DNA of 64,000 bases from the NCBI GenBank assembly GCA_021234155.1, contig JAJEKV010000067.1, positions 2,044,755-2,108,754 on the forward strand, written 5' to 3'. Positions 12,164 through 23,789 of this stretch are shown here, one piece after another. The translations under genes and the position numbers were made by a program. Source of the stretch: Isoetes taiwanensis (lineage: Eukaryota; Streptophyta; Lycopodiopsida; Isoetales; Isoetaceae). Every line of letters starts with the position of its first letter. Position 1 is the stretch's first letter. Below the pieces are notes generated by a model that was not told where the DNA came from, ran no database searches, and saw only the letters and a program-made list of their open reading frames with translations.

Positions 12164-12890
12164 TCAGTCCTTTACCAATTCGAATGGCCCCAGATGAATT
12201 TTCTGTTCTGTTTTAATTATTGATTTAGAACCACTCAATTCTCTCCTCACACTTCCTCCTACAACCGCATGCATCCTCATCCCTTCGTTTTGTAAACTCC
12301 CCTCAGCATGCTCTGTCAGTTCATCGTTGTCATCGCATTGCATAGGCATATTTTAATTTAGCTCTAACACCCATCGCTGTCACACCCCCTCTAACACATG
12401 GACTGGATTTTTTTTCGAATGAGCTAACGCTTGGTGGTCATGCGCTTGTCACAAGCCCTTTTTCCTTTGTTTTTTACTCCATGGTTCCAGACTTTGCTTT
12501 ATATGATTCACATTACTTCGACCCTTGTTCACAGGAATTGGGATTTGTTTTTTGCATTTGATTGCATGCTTATGCTCAGCATCACATGATTCATATTAAT
12601 TTCCTTATTTCGAACCGTTCTATTCTATTATATGTGTCCGGTTGATAACATGCTCATTTTCTTAACGGTAGAACTATATACATCCATTCATTCGTCATCT
12701 TCACACATGGGACATTCAATTTCTTTCTCTATTATGAAGTTGCTAAGTCATCCTCTATATTTCATCCTTCTTGGCACCATGGCTCCATTATTCATGTTTA
12801 AATCCAAGGTTGATATAAGTTTGTTAGTTGCATAATATCTATTGAAATTACTTAATTTTATGGTGATTAACACCAATCTGGATCAACGTG
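12164..12890. other. Intergenic, nothing recognised
   Basis: Pyrimidine-rich on the plus strand toward the right, grading into the repeat block that starts near 12.9 kb. No open frame with protein-like features, no RNA gene and no terminal repeat was seen. Confidence 0.5.
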
Positions 12891-12899
12891 CATTGTGGG

Positions 12900-15800
12900 A
12901 TGAATGATGGTCATATGTGTAGCTTGGAGTTTATCTGGTGCCTGGGCATGGTTCTACATTCGTGGTTGGAGTGTTTTCGATAAGTTGGATTTGAATCTAT
13001 TTCGGATGATATGGACACATTTTCTAACATATGGTGTGCCTTCGCATGATTCCAAATTGATAATTGGTGTGTTTTTCCATGAGGGCAATTTGAACGTGTA
13101 TTTTATTTTGAAACATATGGGGTGAATATGGTTAATGACTTGCATTCATCTTATATGGATACTTTCACTTATTATCATATGTATGATTGGGAAACAAACT
13201 TATTACGTTATCATATTGCTCTTGAGGGATTTTTTGAGCTTGTTATTTGGTGGGAGTTTTTGCATCTAGCCATCTAGGAGACCTCAATTTATGTTGTTTG
13301 GGGCATAGTCCTCCTTTATCTTTATCTTTTATACAGTTTTATCCATGTCCATATAGTATGCCATCTTAGTCGTTCAAGATATTGGTTTCCTACATGTTGC
13401 TCTGAAATTGTCATTATATTGGTGATTGTCATTTATCATGTAACATTGCAGCTTCGCGAAGTTGCATTCTCTGTTCTTGAAAATGGGTGACATGTTATGT
13501 TGTTAGGTTGTTTTTCCATTTTTTACAGACTCGACACATGTTTTATTGCTTATATAGCACCAATTTTATAGCTTTGGGTGATCCTTTGTTTACGTTAGCT
13601 CCACTTTGTCATATTCGCAGTAGGCTTCTCTTTCCATGCATAGCTTTACTCACAATATGTAACGGTACATACTCATTGTGTTTTTATTTCCTTTAACATG
13701 TACATTCCCTCGTTTCCTTTCTTATTGCAGACCATCTGTAGGGCACTAGCTTTGCTAACAATATGTCCTTCTACGTAGCCATTCTACCATATGGCTAACC
13801 TCCTAGCACTCCACTGGGACCTCGCCATTGTTGACTTTCGTTTCCTCTTTTCTCTTGGCCATAACCTCACCTTGACTTTGGCCTCACATTTGACATAAAC
13901 TGCTTATGCATAGCCATCCTACTTTTCTTCAAACTTAAGCCTCATTTTTCTTGATCCACGATGTGATCCAAATTTAACTTCAATCTCATCTCCCTTGGCC
14001 TTCCTCTTGATTTGTACTGACATGTTTGCCACTTCTACCTCAACCTCTTCATAATAACAGTGCTATTCATATTGCAGCATCTATTCCTCGCTCCACAATG
14101 TCGTATTATTTACCTTCTGGCATCTCATTTAGCACTATCATTTCTCCTTTATTCAACATTCCCATATTGTTTAAACCACGCATTGCATTGCATTTTTTGT
14201 CGCAAGCACGTCCTATTTGGCAAATTCTAGTTTGGCATCGTGTTCTTAAAGTTCTTTACCCTTCTAGGTTTTTCCAGCGCTATCATTATACATCATTGGC
14301 ATATTTGCTATTTGGCTTTATCTGGATATGATGCATATTGCGTTTGGCACGCCATTGAAATTTTGCGAATGGGTTTCTATTGGATCATTTTTCATTTTTA
14401 TGCCTATCTTTATCTAGATGTGGAGTATATTAAGTTATTGTACACAAGGTATTATATTGGGTGCATTCTAATTTTGTGCATTATGCTAGTTCTGTGTGAT
14501 TCTAGTTATCTTGGGAAATCCATTTCTAGCTGTCTATTGAGAGCTTTTTGCACTTATAGTGGATCTTTTTCTATTTTTCAGATTCGGCACTCTCTTATTG
14601 ATCCTCCATGGGATTGCAAAGCACGTGAATGTCCCAATTTTTTCATATCATTCTGTCGTCATTATGATTTCATGTCGTCATTTGCATCACTTGTTATACG
14701 GCTAACCTCCTTACCTTCCCCCCCTCATCCTGCACTTTCGGCTTCCATCTCTTCTATGTCTGTCACCTTGCCTTTGACGTAGACCCTCCATTTTACTCTT
14801 CATGCGTTAGTCATCTCATCATTCTCTCGTCTTGCGCCTCTTTATGTCTGCCAGCTCTAACTTTACCTCATCCCCTGTTTCTCTAAATGCTGCTTATTTC
14901 ATTTGTTTAGGGTGCATATATTTGGTCATCTCTGGGCAGATATTTCGTATAACATGAGTCTAACTTGACTCGATCTTGTCCATTGTTTTCGTCATACTCC
15001 TCGTCTTCGGGCTTATGTTCAGGGTTCAATTAACCTTCCTCTTGACTTTGTGCTCCCGTGTCTGCGACTTCTACCTCAACCTCTCGTCCCTCGGTATCCG
15101 TTCTAGGTTTGCTTCTTTCCACGATTATATCGACTTGCTTTAGGCGATTGTTTTCTAGACGTTAAAATATACTTCCTTCCTTCCTTTCTTCTATCCATAT
15201 TTCCTGGCATTAATTCATTTGAGTATGGTTACGGATTAATAATTGGCATGTTTTTCATGAGATGCTTTTTTGCATGTGTATTTTATTTTGAAACATAAAG
15301 GGGTGAATATGGTTAACGACTTGCATTCAGGTTCTATGGATGTTTTCAATTCTCTGAGGCCCTCAATTTATAGTGTTTGGGGCTTAGTTCCTCTATCTGT
15401 ATTTTTCAGTTTTATATGGTTTTGTGCATAGTATGCCATCTGGGTCATTCATGATATTGTTTTTCCTATATGGGTTGTCCTCTATTAGCCCTGACATTAG
15501 CTGTGTTTTTTATATGATCTTGATCTTGCCCTTTTCGATTTTGACTTGGCCCTTTGCTTGCTTTCATGTATATCCATTCATATGCTTCTATCAAAGTTCA
15601 ATCTCAGTTAGTTTGACTTCGATTTCCGCTTTGTTGCCCCTAACCTCAACCTTGATTTCTATCGTTTTGTTCGCTTGTTTATTTCCACCTAGGCCTCTTA
15701 ACCATGCACTTGATTCGACCTCATTCACGAGACACATTGCCATTGACAGACTGGGCCCACTCCATCTAACACCTCAGTTTTTTTCGTAGCTCACATGGAT

Positions 15801-16130
15801 AGCTTTACTACTAATATGTTACTTCACGTCGTCATTGTGTTTTTGGTCCATTTATCATTACTTCCTTTGCCTTCTCATAGCAGACCATATGCATGGCACT
15901 CGCTTTACAAATAATTTGTAATTTTACCTAGCCATTATGTTTTCATTTGTCCTTTTTTACCATATGGCTGACCTCCTTGCCCTCCACCCCCACCTTGGCA
16001 CTTTGACCTCCATCTCTTCCTTTTCATTGGCCATAACCTCACTTTTGACTACTTAAGCCTCATTTTTTCGTTTTACGTTGTGATCCGAATTAACTTTCGT
16101 CTCAATTTCCTTCTTGACCTTCCTTTTGAA
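12900..16130 (+). repeat. Pyrimidine-rich block of diverged kb-scale repeats
   Basis: The segment 13061-14010 is repeated at 15240-16130 (offset about 2.12-2.18 kb). Matched landmarks include TATTTTATTTTGAAACATA, GGTGAATATGGTTAA, the CCTCAATTTAT...GTTTGGGGC region, AGCTTTACT...AATATGT, GCAGACCAT, TACCATATGGCT and TTGGCCATAACCTCAC. A further partial copy covers about 14695-14880 (CGGCTAACCTCCTTACCTTC). The plus strand is strongly T/C-rich throughout. Open frames here, such as 14240-14782, are long only because one strand is purine-poor, and I do not treat them as genes. The block may be a degenerate element of the same compositional type as 45.4-50.0 kb. Confidence 0.75.
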
Positions 16131-16629
16131 AGAAACACATCTTCAAGCTTTTTTTCTGTGTATAAAGTAACATGCAGAAGTTCTGCCACTGTGCCTAACC
16201 CTTGGCTTTCCTGCATATCTGCGTGGATTACTCCTACCAATTTCCCTCTTTATAGGATCTTGAATAGATCTATCCACCAAATCTTTTGATGGCACAACAG
16301 CCCATGTGAGCGCCCAATTCGCCAAGCATGTCAAAATTTCAGGGACAGGCCATGGAGGCTTCATGCTGTCTGAGATTTTACACATGGCCGCCACAAGAAT
16401 GGCTCCATCCCATCCATGCGGATCTAGAAAGTGAATAAGCAAATATATTGCCCCTCCTAACGACTCGCCATACAAAAAACAGGGCAAACCTTGTAATTCT
16501 TCCCTCTGCTTTACCGAATTGAAAAAGGAAAGACAACCTTGGGCAACAGCATAGATCCATGGCAAAGGCTATCCCATTTCTGTAACAAAAAGCAGTTTTT
16601 CCACAAAGGCGCCAGAACCAGCATAACAT
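16115..16629 (-). pseudogene. Monoglyceride lipase-like alpha/beta-hydrolase fragment
   Basis: The minus-strand frame contains LPCFLYGESLGGAIYLLIHF, where GESLGG is the nucleophile elbow (catalytic Ser) of plant monoacylglycerol-lipase-like hydrolases. It continues with WDGAILVAAMCKISDSMKPP and VPSKDLVDRSIQDPIKREIG, both characteristic of that family. After NPRRYAGKPR the correct reading moves to another frame, where LGTVAELLHVTLYTEKKLED continues the family alignment, so there is a frameshift near 16206. The N-terminal third and the region with the catalytic Asp and His are missing, and the fragment runs into the pyrimidine-rich repeat block. These enzymes hydrolyse acylglycerols or related esters; this copy is broken. 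Confidence 0.8.
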
Positions 16630-18050
16630 GCTACATATGGCCGTTTTAAACTAACTTACTGCTAGATATAAAAGCTCTTCGTAGCCCAGATGCAGAAGTA
16701 TCATTCTGAAAGCAGCCTGTAGTCACTCAGACTTTAGTTACCAAAAAACAAATAACAAATCCACGCCGCTCTTACCTCCCGCTCCTTCTCGCCTTGCACC
16801 TTCTCCAAACTACGGCCTCTCCTGGCGCCCGAGCTCGAAAGCGAAGGGCAAATACGGGTATTCCCGAAAAAAAAAAGACCCGGAAAAAGCAATCCAATAT
16901 ACGTAGATAATTCCATTTTTTTTTTTTTCTAGTAATCTTATATTTAGTTAGATTAAGATGTATATATATAAATATATATATATACATAAAATATGTAGTC
17001 CAGGAGTATAAGTTTATATCGTGCAAAATCTTGTGGGGTCTTTCTTGCTCCCAAAGGTTTTTGCAACTTAATACTGTTGAAATAACACACTTAAGGGATA
17101 ATTTTATGCAGTTTTCTTAATTTTTTAGTTCAAAAAGTTCTAAAATAGTTCTAAATTCTCTGACCTTGTAATGCAATGTTAGAGCATAAATTAGTCGAAT
17201 CCCGTTGTTATTTTTACTCTGTTTTCTCTACACACATGCTAACTTCATTTTAGGCAGCTCAAAAACTGCTACTAAAGGCAAAGGACCCCAAAATGTTATG
17301 GAGACACATGTGTTCAACGAGAAGGAAACTACGTAGTTTGTCCATAGGGGTGCGAGGAGTAGCAACCCCAAAAAAGTTTACCTATTTCTTTGCAAACAGA
17401 CAAAAAAAAGCAAGATAGACAAATACTTCTCTGTGTAGAAATGTGCAGTGACGCCCACTGCTACAGATGATGGAATTGTGCTGAAGACTCTCAACATTGA
17501 CAAGGAGCTTGACTATCTTCTCAACATCACTATATTGTGGATTGGTATTGTGCAAGACCAAAGACATGATAAATACATCTCCGAGAACAACAAAAAAGGC
17601 CATGTAATCACAGAGCTTCACTACTTCAACTTCTGTTTCCTCGGTATAAATTTATACGGCATCGTCAGTTGGAACTTCAACTAACTGCATGATTTCATGG
17701 ATGTATTACCATTTGTAATACCATATGATGCAAAAAGAATAATTTTTCATTCAAGCAGTTTGTTCAACTGTCTCCCAATGTCTTTTAAGGTCAATTAGGA
17801 TGTTTAGCCAAAATGGTTGTGAAATAACAAATTTTTTGTCTTCTATAACAGCCAATATAAATGTTCTAAGGGATAAGATACAAAAGCGTCTAATTTTATC
17901 ATATGAGTTTGCCCCATAATAAATCTTTGGCTTTCGTAGTGGTCCTTTTCCCCTCTAAAATGAGATATTTTTCTTTGTTGTTCTCCTTAATGTTAAGTCT
18001 TCCTAAAATGTCTGTTTTCATAAGCAGGTTTATAAATCTTTAGACACAAG
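16630..18050. other. Intergenic with TA tract and one palindrome copy
   Basis: Contains a (TA)n tract at about 16955-16990, a degenerate relative of the palindrome family near 17008-17025 (GAGTATAAGTTTATATCG), and a good copy at 17641-17660 (CGGTATAAATTTATACGGC). No gene was supported. Minus-strand frames at 16734-17026 lack any family signature. Confidence 0.5.
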
Positions 18051-18074
18051 ATAGTAAAAGAGTCCTTTTTAGGG

Positions 18075-18142
18075 GTATTTTAGAATTTTGTAAATTTTTA
18101 GAAGGAATATTCCTTCTAAAAATTTACAAAATTCTAAAATAC
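18075..18142. repeat. Perfect 68-bp palindrome (foldback)
   Basis: From GTATTTTAGAATTTTGTAAA to its mirror TTTACAAAATTCTAAAATAC the sequence equals its own reverse complement over 68 bp with no loop, centred on GGAATATTCC at 18108/18109. The right flank (about 18150-18182) matches 1316-1350 in inverted orientation, so the palindrome belongs to a dispersed element. Long perfect palindromes are unstable, so this one is probably a recent or actively maintained foldback/MITE interior. Confidence 0.9.
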
Positions 18143-18189
18143 ACTTCTTAAATAAGTGCGTTTCATTTTAAACCTTGTTGAGGGGCTGG

Positions 18190-20100
18190 TGGCACCATGT
18201 AATCTTTGCTTATGCCATGCTTGGCAAGTCTACGGATTTCCAGATACCACTTCTTGGAGTAACTGCAACTGCACTTGTCGAATTGGCAGTACCACTGGCC
18301 ATCTTCTTGATCGAGCTTCCAATTGGAGATTTTTCCCATGTTTCTGGCATTCTCCCAAAGAGGGCTCTTCACGGTATCTTAGCAATAATCTATCTCGACC
18401 TTATACTGCATTCTGCCTCATTGCAATCATCTTTTTCTAAATTGGCTTCATATTCAACTGGAATACAGTTCGTGGGTACAGAGGTGTTTCTCGAAAGATT
18501 TGGGAATAATTGTGAAGTCTGACCAGCAAGCTTCGCATGAACAGATGCGAATTCATCCGGCTGGGACCTGTTCCTCCAACTGCCCCAAAACCGTTACCAA
18601 ATTCATTCTGACTTGCAAGAAATTTAGGAGGGGGGTCCACTTCTGAATCAAGTTGTTCCTCATGCAAGGAATTGTTGACAAGGAAAGTGAAATCTGAACT
18701 TGCAGATTCTTCTACATGGAGAAGTTCTCATTAACAGAGGTCCCAATGCTCGGCTCCATCTTGAAACAGATTGGGACAGGAAAATGACAAGATCACTTGA
18801 AGAATAGAGGCGCCGGAATCAAACTCTGAATTTTTTGGCACTAACCAAGTGTGATTCCTTCAAAAGGATTAGCCAAAAACATGGTCCAAACGTGAATCAG
18901 GCGTATGCTATATGCTTGACGTGGAAGACAATGATAGGTTGCTATTTCTGTAATCATCCCCTTCATCAAGATACCGTGTATGTCCATTAATGGCAGTCGT
19001 CGAAAATTTAATTTAAAAGTTATCCTGTCCATAGGAATAGCTTTTTGAATAGTTAATATCCCATGGGGGAGAATATTACGGTATGTGATTCCATCCGGCG
19101 GGATCAATGAAGAGTGACTCCATCGCATGGAAAAGCATGGCAATTCTGTCCAACAGGATTTTGTGGATGTGATTCCATCAGGAGTTATTATTTAGACCGC
19201 CAAGATGCAGCGTGGCAACGAACGGTTCAGGTTTTTCAGAAAGTACCTGACGCTGTCACGTACCCAAAACAGGACCTCCGAAATGGATCCCATTCCCGGA
19301 AAACCACAGGAAGGTCGGCACCGCGATGGAATCACCTAAACAAGGATAAAGCTATTTTCACCCAACCAAAGCATTTGCTCTTGCAAAATAAATGAAAACA
19401 TTGTTGATCTTCAATTATACAATATAGCGGAGCTACCTTGAAAAGAATACAAGGAGCATGCTCCCGTTTCTTATCTTGCGGGGGGGGGGGGGAGGTGGGG
19501 TTCACTATAGGTGCCATATGATATGCATGAGCAACTCATAGGGGGGTTTTCTTACCAATATTTGGGGTAAACTTTGTATGGAAAGGGTAAAACACACGGG
19601 TGTTTTTGGACACCCTCTGCATGCATCTGGCGTACCCGCATTTGTATAAGTGCATCCCCCAGCCTTCCTTGCAGCACAAGCAATATGCACATTTAAAGAA
19701 TTGATTCAAAATACCAAAGTAGGCCAAGGGAGTTGAACCCCTTGTGCTTTCTCGCATACTGTAAGGCCTGACACATTACCATTACCATTTTGTCATATTT
19801 CAACTACCATTTTCAACACTCTCCTTTTTTCCATGTTCTCCACATTACTTTTCTCTTCTTTAGCAGACTTGCCTATCCCATCCTACAGTAATTCCTGCTA
19901 TTCTAGCCTATCCACCTGCCATCCCACATCATTTACTTTTATTCTCTATTGTTGGGTCTCCTTAATTTTCAACCAATGGCTCAGAAAGTAGTTAACCTCT
20001 ATAATTTAGCACTCTTCATCTCGGCAAACCCTACTTATCCTGATAAAATATGTGGACGCTCATCTTGCCCGAGAATCTCGGCTACGTGGATCGATTGCAT
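18190..20100. other. Intergenic; weak coding-like patches and a G run
   Basis: The minus-strand frame 18163-18372 contains WKLDQEDGQWYCQFDKCSCS, reminiscent of a zinc-finger-type transposase fragment, but too short to assign. At 18850-19190 the phrase GTGATTCC recurs several times on the plus strand in a degenerate way. A run of about 14 G lies near 19480-19493. Nothing else was recognised. Confidence 0.4.
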
Positions 20101-20789
20101 TTTTGTAGTAGTGGGAGCATGCAGTTAAGGATATTGTGAGTATTTAAGATTGTTAAAAGCCAACTATGTCTCTCTTACGCATAAAAATAGCAAATGCAAT
20201 ACTAAGTGTAGTATTTGGATATAAAACTTTAAACTGCTCCAAAACTTCCCTTTTGCAAACGATTCAAAAAATGCTCAAAAACAACCACACTACAAAAACG
20301 AAAGTATCATGCAATCATAACATACTCTGGAACAGTACAAAAAAAAGTCACACATTCATAACATGCTTAGCAAGTAGAACAGTACCCAGAAAAAACCAAG
20401 TTAGCAATAAATTAGTAAAAATATACCGGATAGCAGTTGTCTTGGCCAAATCGGACTTCAAACATTGGTCTATAAAAGCCTTGTACTCCTGAATTTTCCA
20501 GCTCTTATCCCCTTATCTTGCTAGCATCAACCAAAAACCATGGCAGCTTAAAAACCCAGAAAAAACTCTTAATCCGACACATTTATTTAGCAGCCACATG
20601 TCCAGAAAAAGAAGCTGGCAAAAAAACAGCCACGTTCAGAAAAAATAACATTTTCTATATGCTCTGAGGCCACAAAAAGCATCACCTTTATCTCTAGAAG
20701 ATTTATTATTAGCATATGTACTTATTATATTTGCTTCTCACTACATGTAGCAGCAACATTTCCAAAATAGATAAGTCAAACTATGCAAC

Positions 20790-21810
20790 TTGCTCCATGA
20801 AAAATCATGCCCACATTTGTTAAGAAAGTTCCTGCACCTCCTGGTGCAAATTATGACATGGCATCATGGCCTTTGGGCTGAATTGTCGCTCATCCAAGAG
20901 ATACAACTCTCTGATCAGATACAACCATTCAAGATTCATTCTATAAGCATACGAGTCATGGTTGGAGATATTCTAGTCACTCAGATCAATCAACGCTTCC
21001 GCTATTCATATATTTTTTCATGGTATTAAAGCCTTAGGCTTGAAGTCTTGGGGCACACAAAGAAGAAGATTTAGCAAGAAAGCAAGCGGATCAGAAGAAG
21101 AAATAAATCAGAGCAAGAGAAAATGCCATCTTCCCGGTTTCAATTGTCTTGCACCTGGAAGGGCATATCGGTGGATGCTTTTCTGTCGGTGGTTATCTTC
21201 CTGTTCCCCTTTGATCGCAAACCATGACTGCCTCAATACTAATTAAATGCCAATAGTAACAATATTAAATTAGTGGTTCATAGTAAACCATTAAAATTTG
21301 GAAAAACCATGGATACTCTATCCAAGGATAAATATTTTGTGATTGTTAAAAGTTAAATGGCAAGAACTTCCCCTCATGGCAAGTCAAGATGAAGTTCCAT
21401 TTCCAATATGGTTCTGAGAAGAAACCAATTCATGCTTCCAATCTTGTCAAGTGCAAATTAAAGAACAAGAAAGCTATGGCCATGATTGGATTGAAATTAA
21501 GAGATTTGCATGTACTCTGCAAGAGATATCTGGAATTTACTTCTAAAGACTTTTTTGAAATTCATACAGATGAAGACAAAAATCTTGTTAAACATCTAAA
21601 CGAGTTGAGACCCATTCTGAATCAATTGATTGGATGGGATCAATGCAAGAGCAGAAGAAGATGATGCGAAGGCTATTTTATTCCAATGTTTTCCATCTTC
21701 ATTTAGTAATGATGTAACCACTCTCTAGATTGTAGAACAACTTACTACTAAGCAGATTATGGCCTCTTTATTGGAAGAAGATTGCAAATTGAAGAAGAAA
21801 CACCAAAATT
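20790..21810 (+). mobile_element. Degenerate Ty1/copia remnant (PBS and gag)
   Basis: Near 21019-21031 the sequence TGGTATTAAAGCC follows a TTCA end. It is a diverged version of the tRNA-Met primer site TGGTATCAGAGC and suggests an LTR to its left, whose outer edge I cannot define. About 360 bp downstream lies a gag-like frame. No protease, integrase or reverse transcriptase of this element is present; by 22.2 kb an unrelated LINE relic begins. Confidence 0.55.
21389..21810 (+). pseudogene. Copia gag (UBN2-like) fragment
   Basis: The open frame 21389-21664 includes FEIHTDEDKNLVKHLNELRP followed by ILNQLIGW, the helix block of copia gag that normally reads like 'V..HI..F..I..QL'. After a frame change near 21650 another frame gives AKAILFQCFPSSFSNDVTTL, matching the next gag block ('A..LL.SLP.SY...V..L'), and then QLTTKQIMASLLEED, matching the 'LT...V...L...E' block. 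Frameshifts and the stop at 21664 show it is dead. Capsid-type function is known for the family only. Confidence 0.65.
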
Positions 21811-22169
21811 CTCCATGCATGCATGAAGACCTTCTCGAGGCACTGTATCAAAGGCCTTCGAGAAACTTATAAAGGCCAAGTAAAGAGCCCTTTTTAGCTT
21901 CCTTTCTTGCTCTCTATAAGCAACATCAAGCTAAGCAAATGATTGAGGAAACTATGTAAAATGAAAATACGAAATAAGAGCTTGGCACAAGACAAATTGT
22001 GATAAGATTTTATAGCAAGGACACTAGATTTACCATCTGAAAGATAGGTTCAAATTAAAAGGACAATTCATCTGGATAAATGAAGACTTGCCAAAAGAAC
22101 AAATGCTCGTAAAGAAAAAATTTGGAAGTTGAGAAGGTGAAAGAAGCGAAGCCGAATTCAGAGCTAATA

Positions 22170-22670
22170 AATCCAAATAGACCATCTGATTGTCTATAAA
22201 TGACTATCGATTCAATCAAAGGTAAGAAAAAGTGGGTGTATATTCTTTTTGTGGACTTTGAAAAGGCCTTTGACAAATTGCGCCATAATAAATTAGGGGG
22301 AAGAATGGAACAATTGCAAACGCCTCGGGAACTATGGGAAGCAGTGCGAACACTGTATGAAAAGGTACTTGTGCAATGGTCCTTTTCTTTTTCTTTCGAT
22401 GTCCCGAATAGAATGTCGAGAAATATCGGAGTCAAACAAGGTCGTTTATTATCCCCTACCTTATTTGGCTTGTTCATAGATAGCCTAGAGGAGTGGCTCG
22501 ATTATATGGTGGGGCTGGCACTAATATTCATGATATCCAGGGATATATCATATGACTTCTACTGTATACTGCTGATGTTGTGATATTTGCATGTTCACGG
22601 GATCATATGCAAAAGCACCTTGATGCATTGTCACTATTTTGTAAGATCAAAGTCATGGCAGTGGGTATTC
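22170..22670 (+). pseudogene. LINE reverse-transcriptase fragment
   Basis: The frame from 22200 reads WVYILFVDFEKAFDKLRHNK, where FVDFEKAFD is motif A of non-LTR reverse transcriptases with its catalytic Asp. GVKQGRLLSPTLFGLFIDSL follows, the 'GxxQGxxLSPxLF' motif B. After a frame change near 22555 the region continues with DVVIFACSRDHMQKHLDALS. This is motif C, but the YADD box is altered to YTAD. There is no endonuclease or ORF1 nearby. It is a short dead fragment of an L1/RTE-type element. Confidence 0.85.
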
Positions 22671-22679
22671 TTATTTTGA

Positions 22680-23580
22680 AAATTTAAAATAAGTTAATGG
22701 TCTTAATAACTTTTAAACTTAGTGAAAAATCTTAAATCGGGTGACACAGAATCTGACATGTGCTAGGAATATCAGAGAACTGAATCTGTCTTATTAAAGG
22801 GATGCCATGCTAAATCCAGCACCCAGCATGCCGAATGGGCATCTGGCAGAAAGTTCTGGCAGCAGGATGGATTGCCAGGTGGAGTTTTGATCACCTGAGA
22901 AAACGTATATAAGAGAAAGGAGAGATTGGCCGAGTTGCAGAAACGGGAAGGAAGCTTGAAGATTGAGGAAAACGGCATGCAGAAGGAGCTTGGAGAAATG
23001 TCAAGGAAGAGAGCCTGAGATTTCACCTACTATAGAGGGGATACGCCACGTGCGTTAATGGGGTCAGCAAAAAACCCTCCATATATGCCTTGTCCAACCT
23101 TCTAAACACCCCTTCTCGTATACATATTACACTGGATTCCCCCCAGAAAACCCCCTAGCCAAGCCCCTATCGTATGTATACATACGGTTTAGGGTAAAAA
23201 AAAACCCACCCCATTCACCCACATGTTATATACACCTTAAACTATGTGACATCCCCGGGAAAGAGAGGAACCGAATTGAATTGAGGAAAAAGCATGCTTG
23301 AAGGAAGGTGGGGATTTGATGAGTGCTTGGTTTGTTGTATTGCTTCGTTGTGCTTGCAGTAGAACCGTCGGCTATGGCAAACCCAATCGGCGGTTTCGGC
23401 TAGAATAAGTCTTGGATTTGGTTCTATGACACCACCCAGAGTCTTCTTTATGAATTCCGGCCTATTCTGCCTCTATCTCGGCCAGTTCCAATTCTGTTGT
23501 CAATCCGGCAGAATATCTCTGTAAAAGCAAGCCTCTGATATGTCTTTCTAGTTTCAAGCATCGTGCTTGATAATTCTTTT
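22680..23580. other. Intergenic, nothing recognised
   Basis: Contains a short palindrome CGTATGTATACATACG near 23172-23187. Open frames on the minus strand (22772-23026) lack family features. No gene or terminal repeat was found. Confidence 0.5.
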
Positions 23581-23602
23581 GCCAATTAAATTCATGCTAG
23601 TT

Positions 23603-23665
23603 GGTTAGAGGTTGAGCCTTTCAGGCCATAGTCCTAGGTTCGAATCTAAATTCAGACACTTTAGA
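23603..23665 (+). repeat. tRNA-derived SINE-like remnant
   Basis: GCTAGTTGGTTAGAGG resembles an RNA polymerase III A box and GGTTCGAATCT a B box, with tRNA-like spacing of about 35 nt. No acceptor stem can be formed, so a functional tRNA is unlikely. A SINE or decayed tRNA gene fits better. Confidence 0.5.
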
Positions 23666-23687
23666 TATAATATAACAAGATATACAA

Positions 23688-23781
23688 GTATGCGAACCAT
23701 GCGCCTCTAAGGAGATGAGGGCATTATTGTCGACAATAAAAGTATGCGAACCATGCGCCTCTAAGGAGATGAGGGCATGCT
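23688..23781 (+). repeat. 53-bp tandem duplication
   Basis: The segment beginning AGTATGCGAACCATGCGCCT occurs at 23688 and 23741, identical for about 40 bp including CTCTAAGGAGATGAGGGCAT. It lies just after the SINE-like sequence and may be part of its body. Confidence 0.85.
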
Positions 23782-23789
23782 AATCTGCA

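Noticed and set aside
14240-14782. A 180-codon plus-strand frame
   Set aside because: It lies inside the pyrimidine-rich repeat block, has no domain, and is not conserved between the repeat units.
19479-19494. Poly-G run as a structural or regulatory site
   Set aside because: A single simple-sequence run with no supporting context; it may also be a sequencing artefact.
23603-23665. Functional tRNA gene
   Set aside because: A- and B-box-like words are present, but no acceptor or anticodon stem can be formed.
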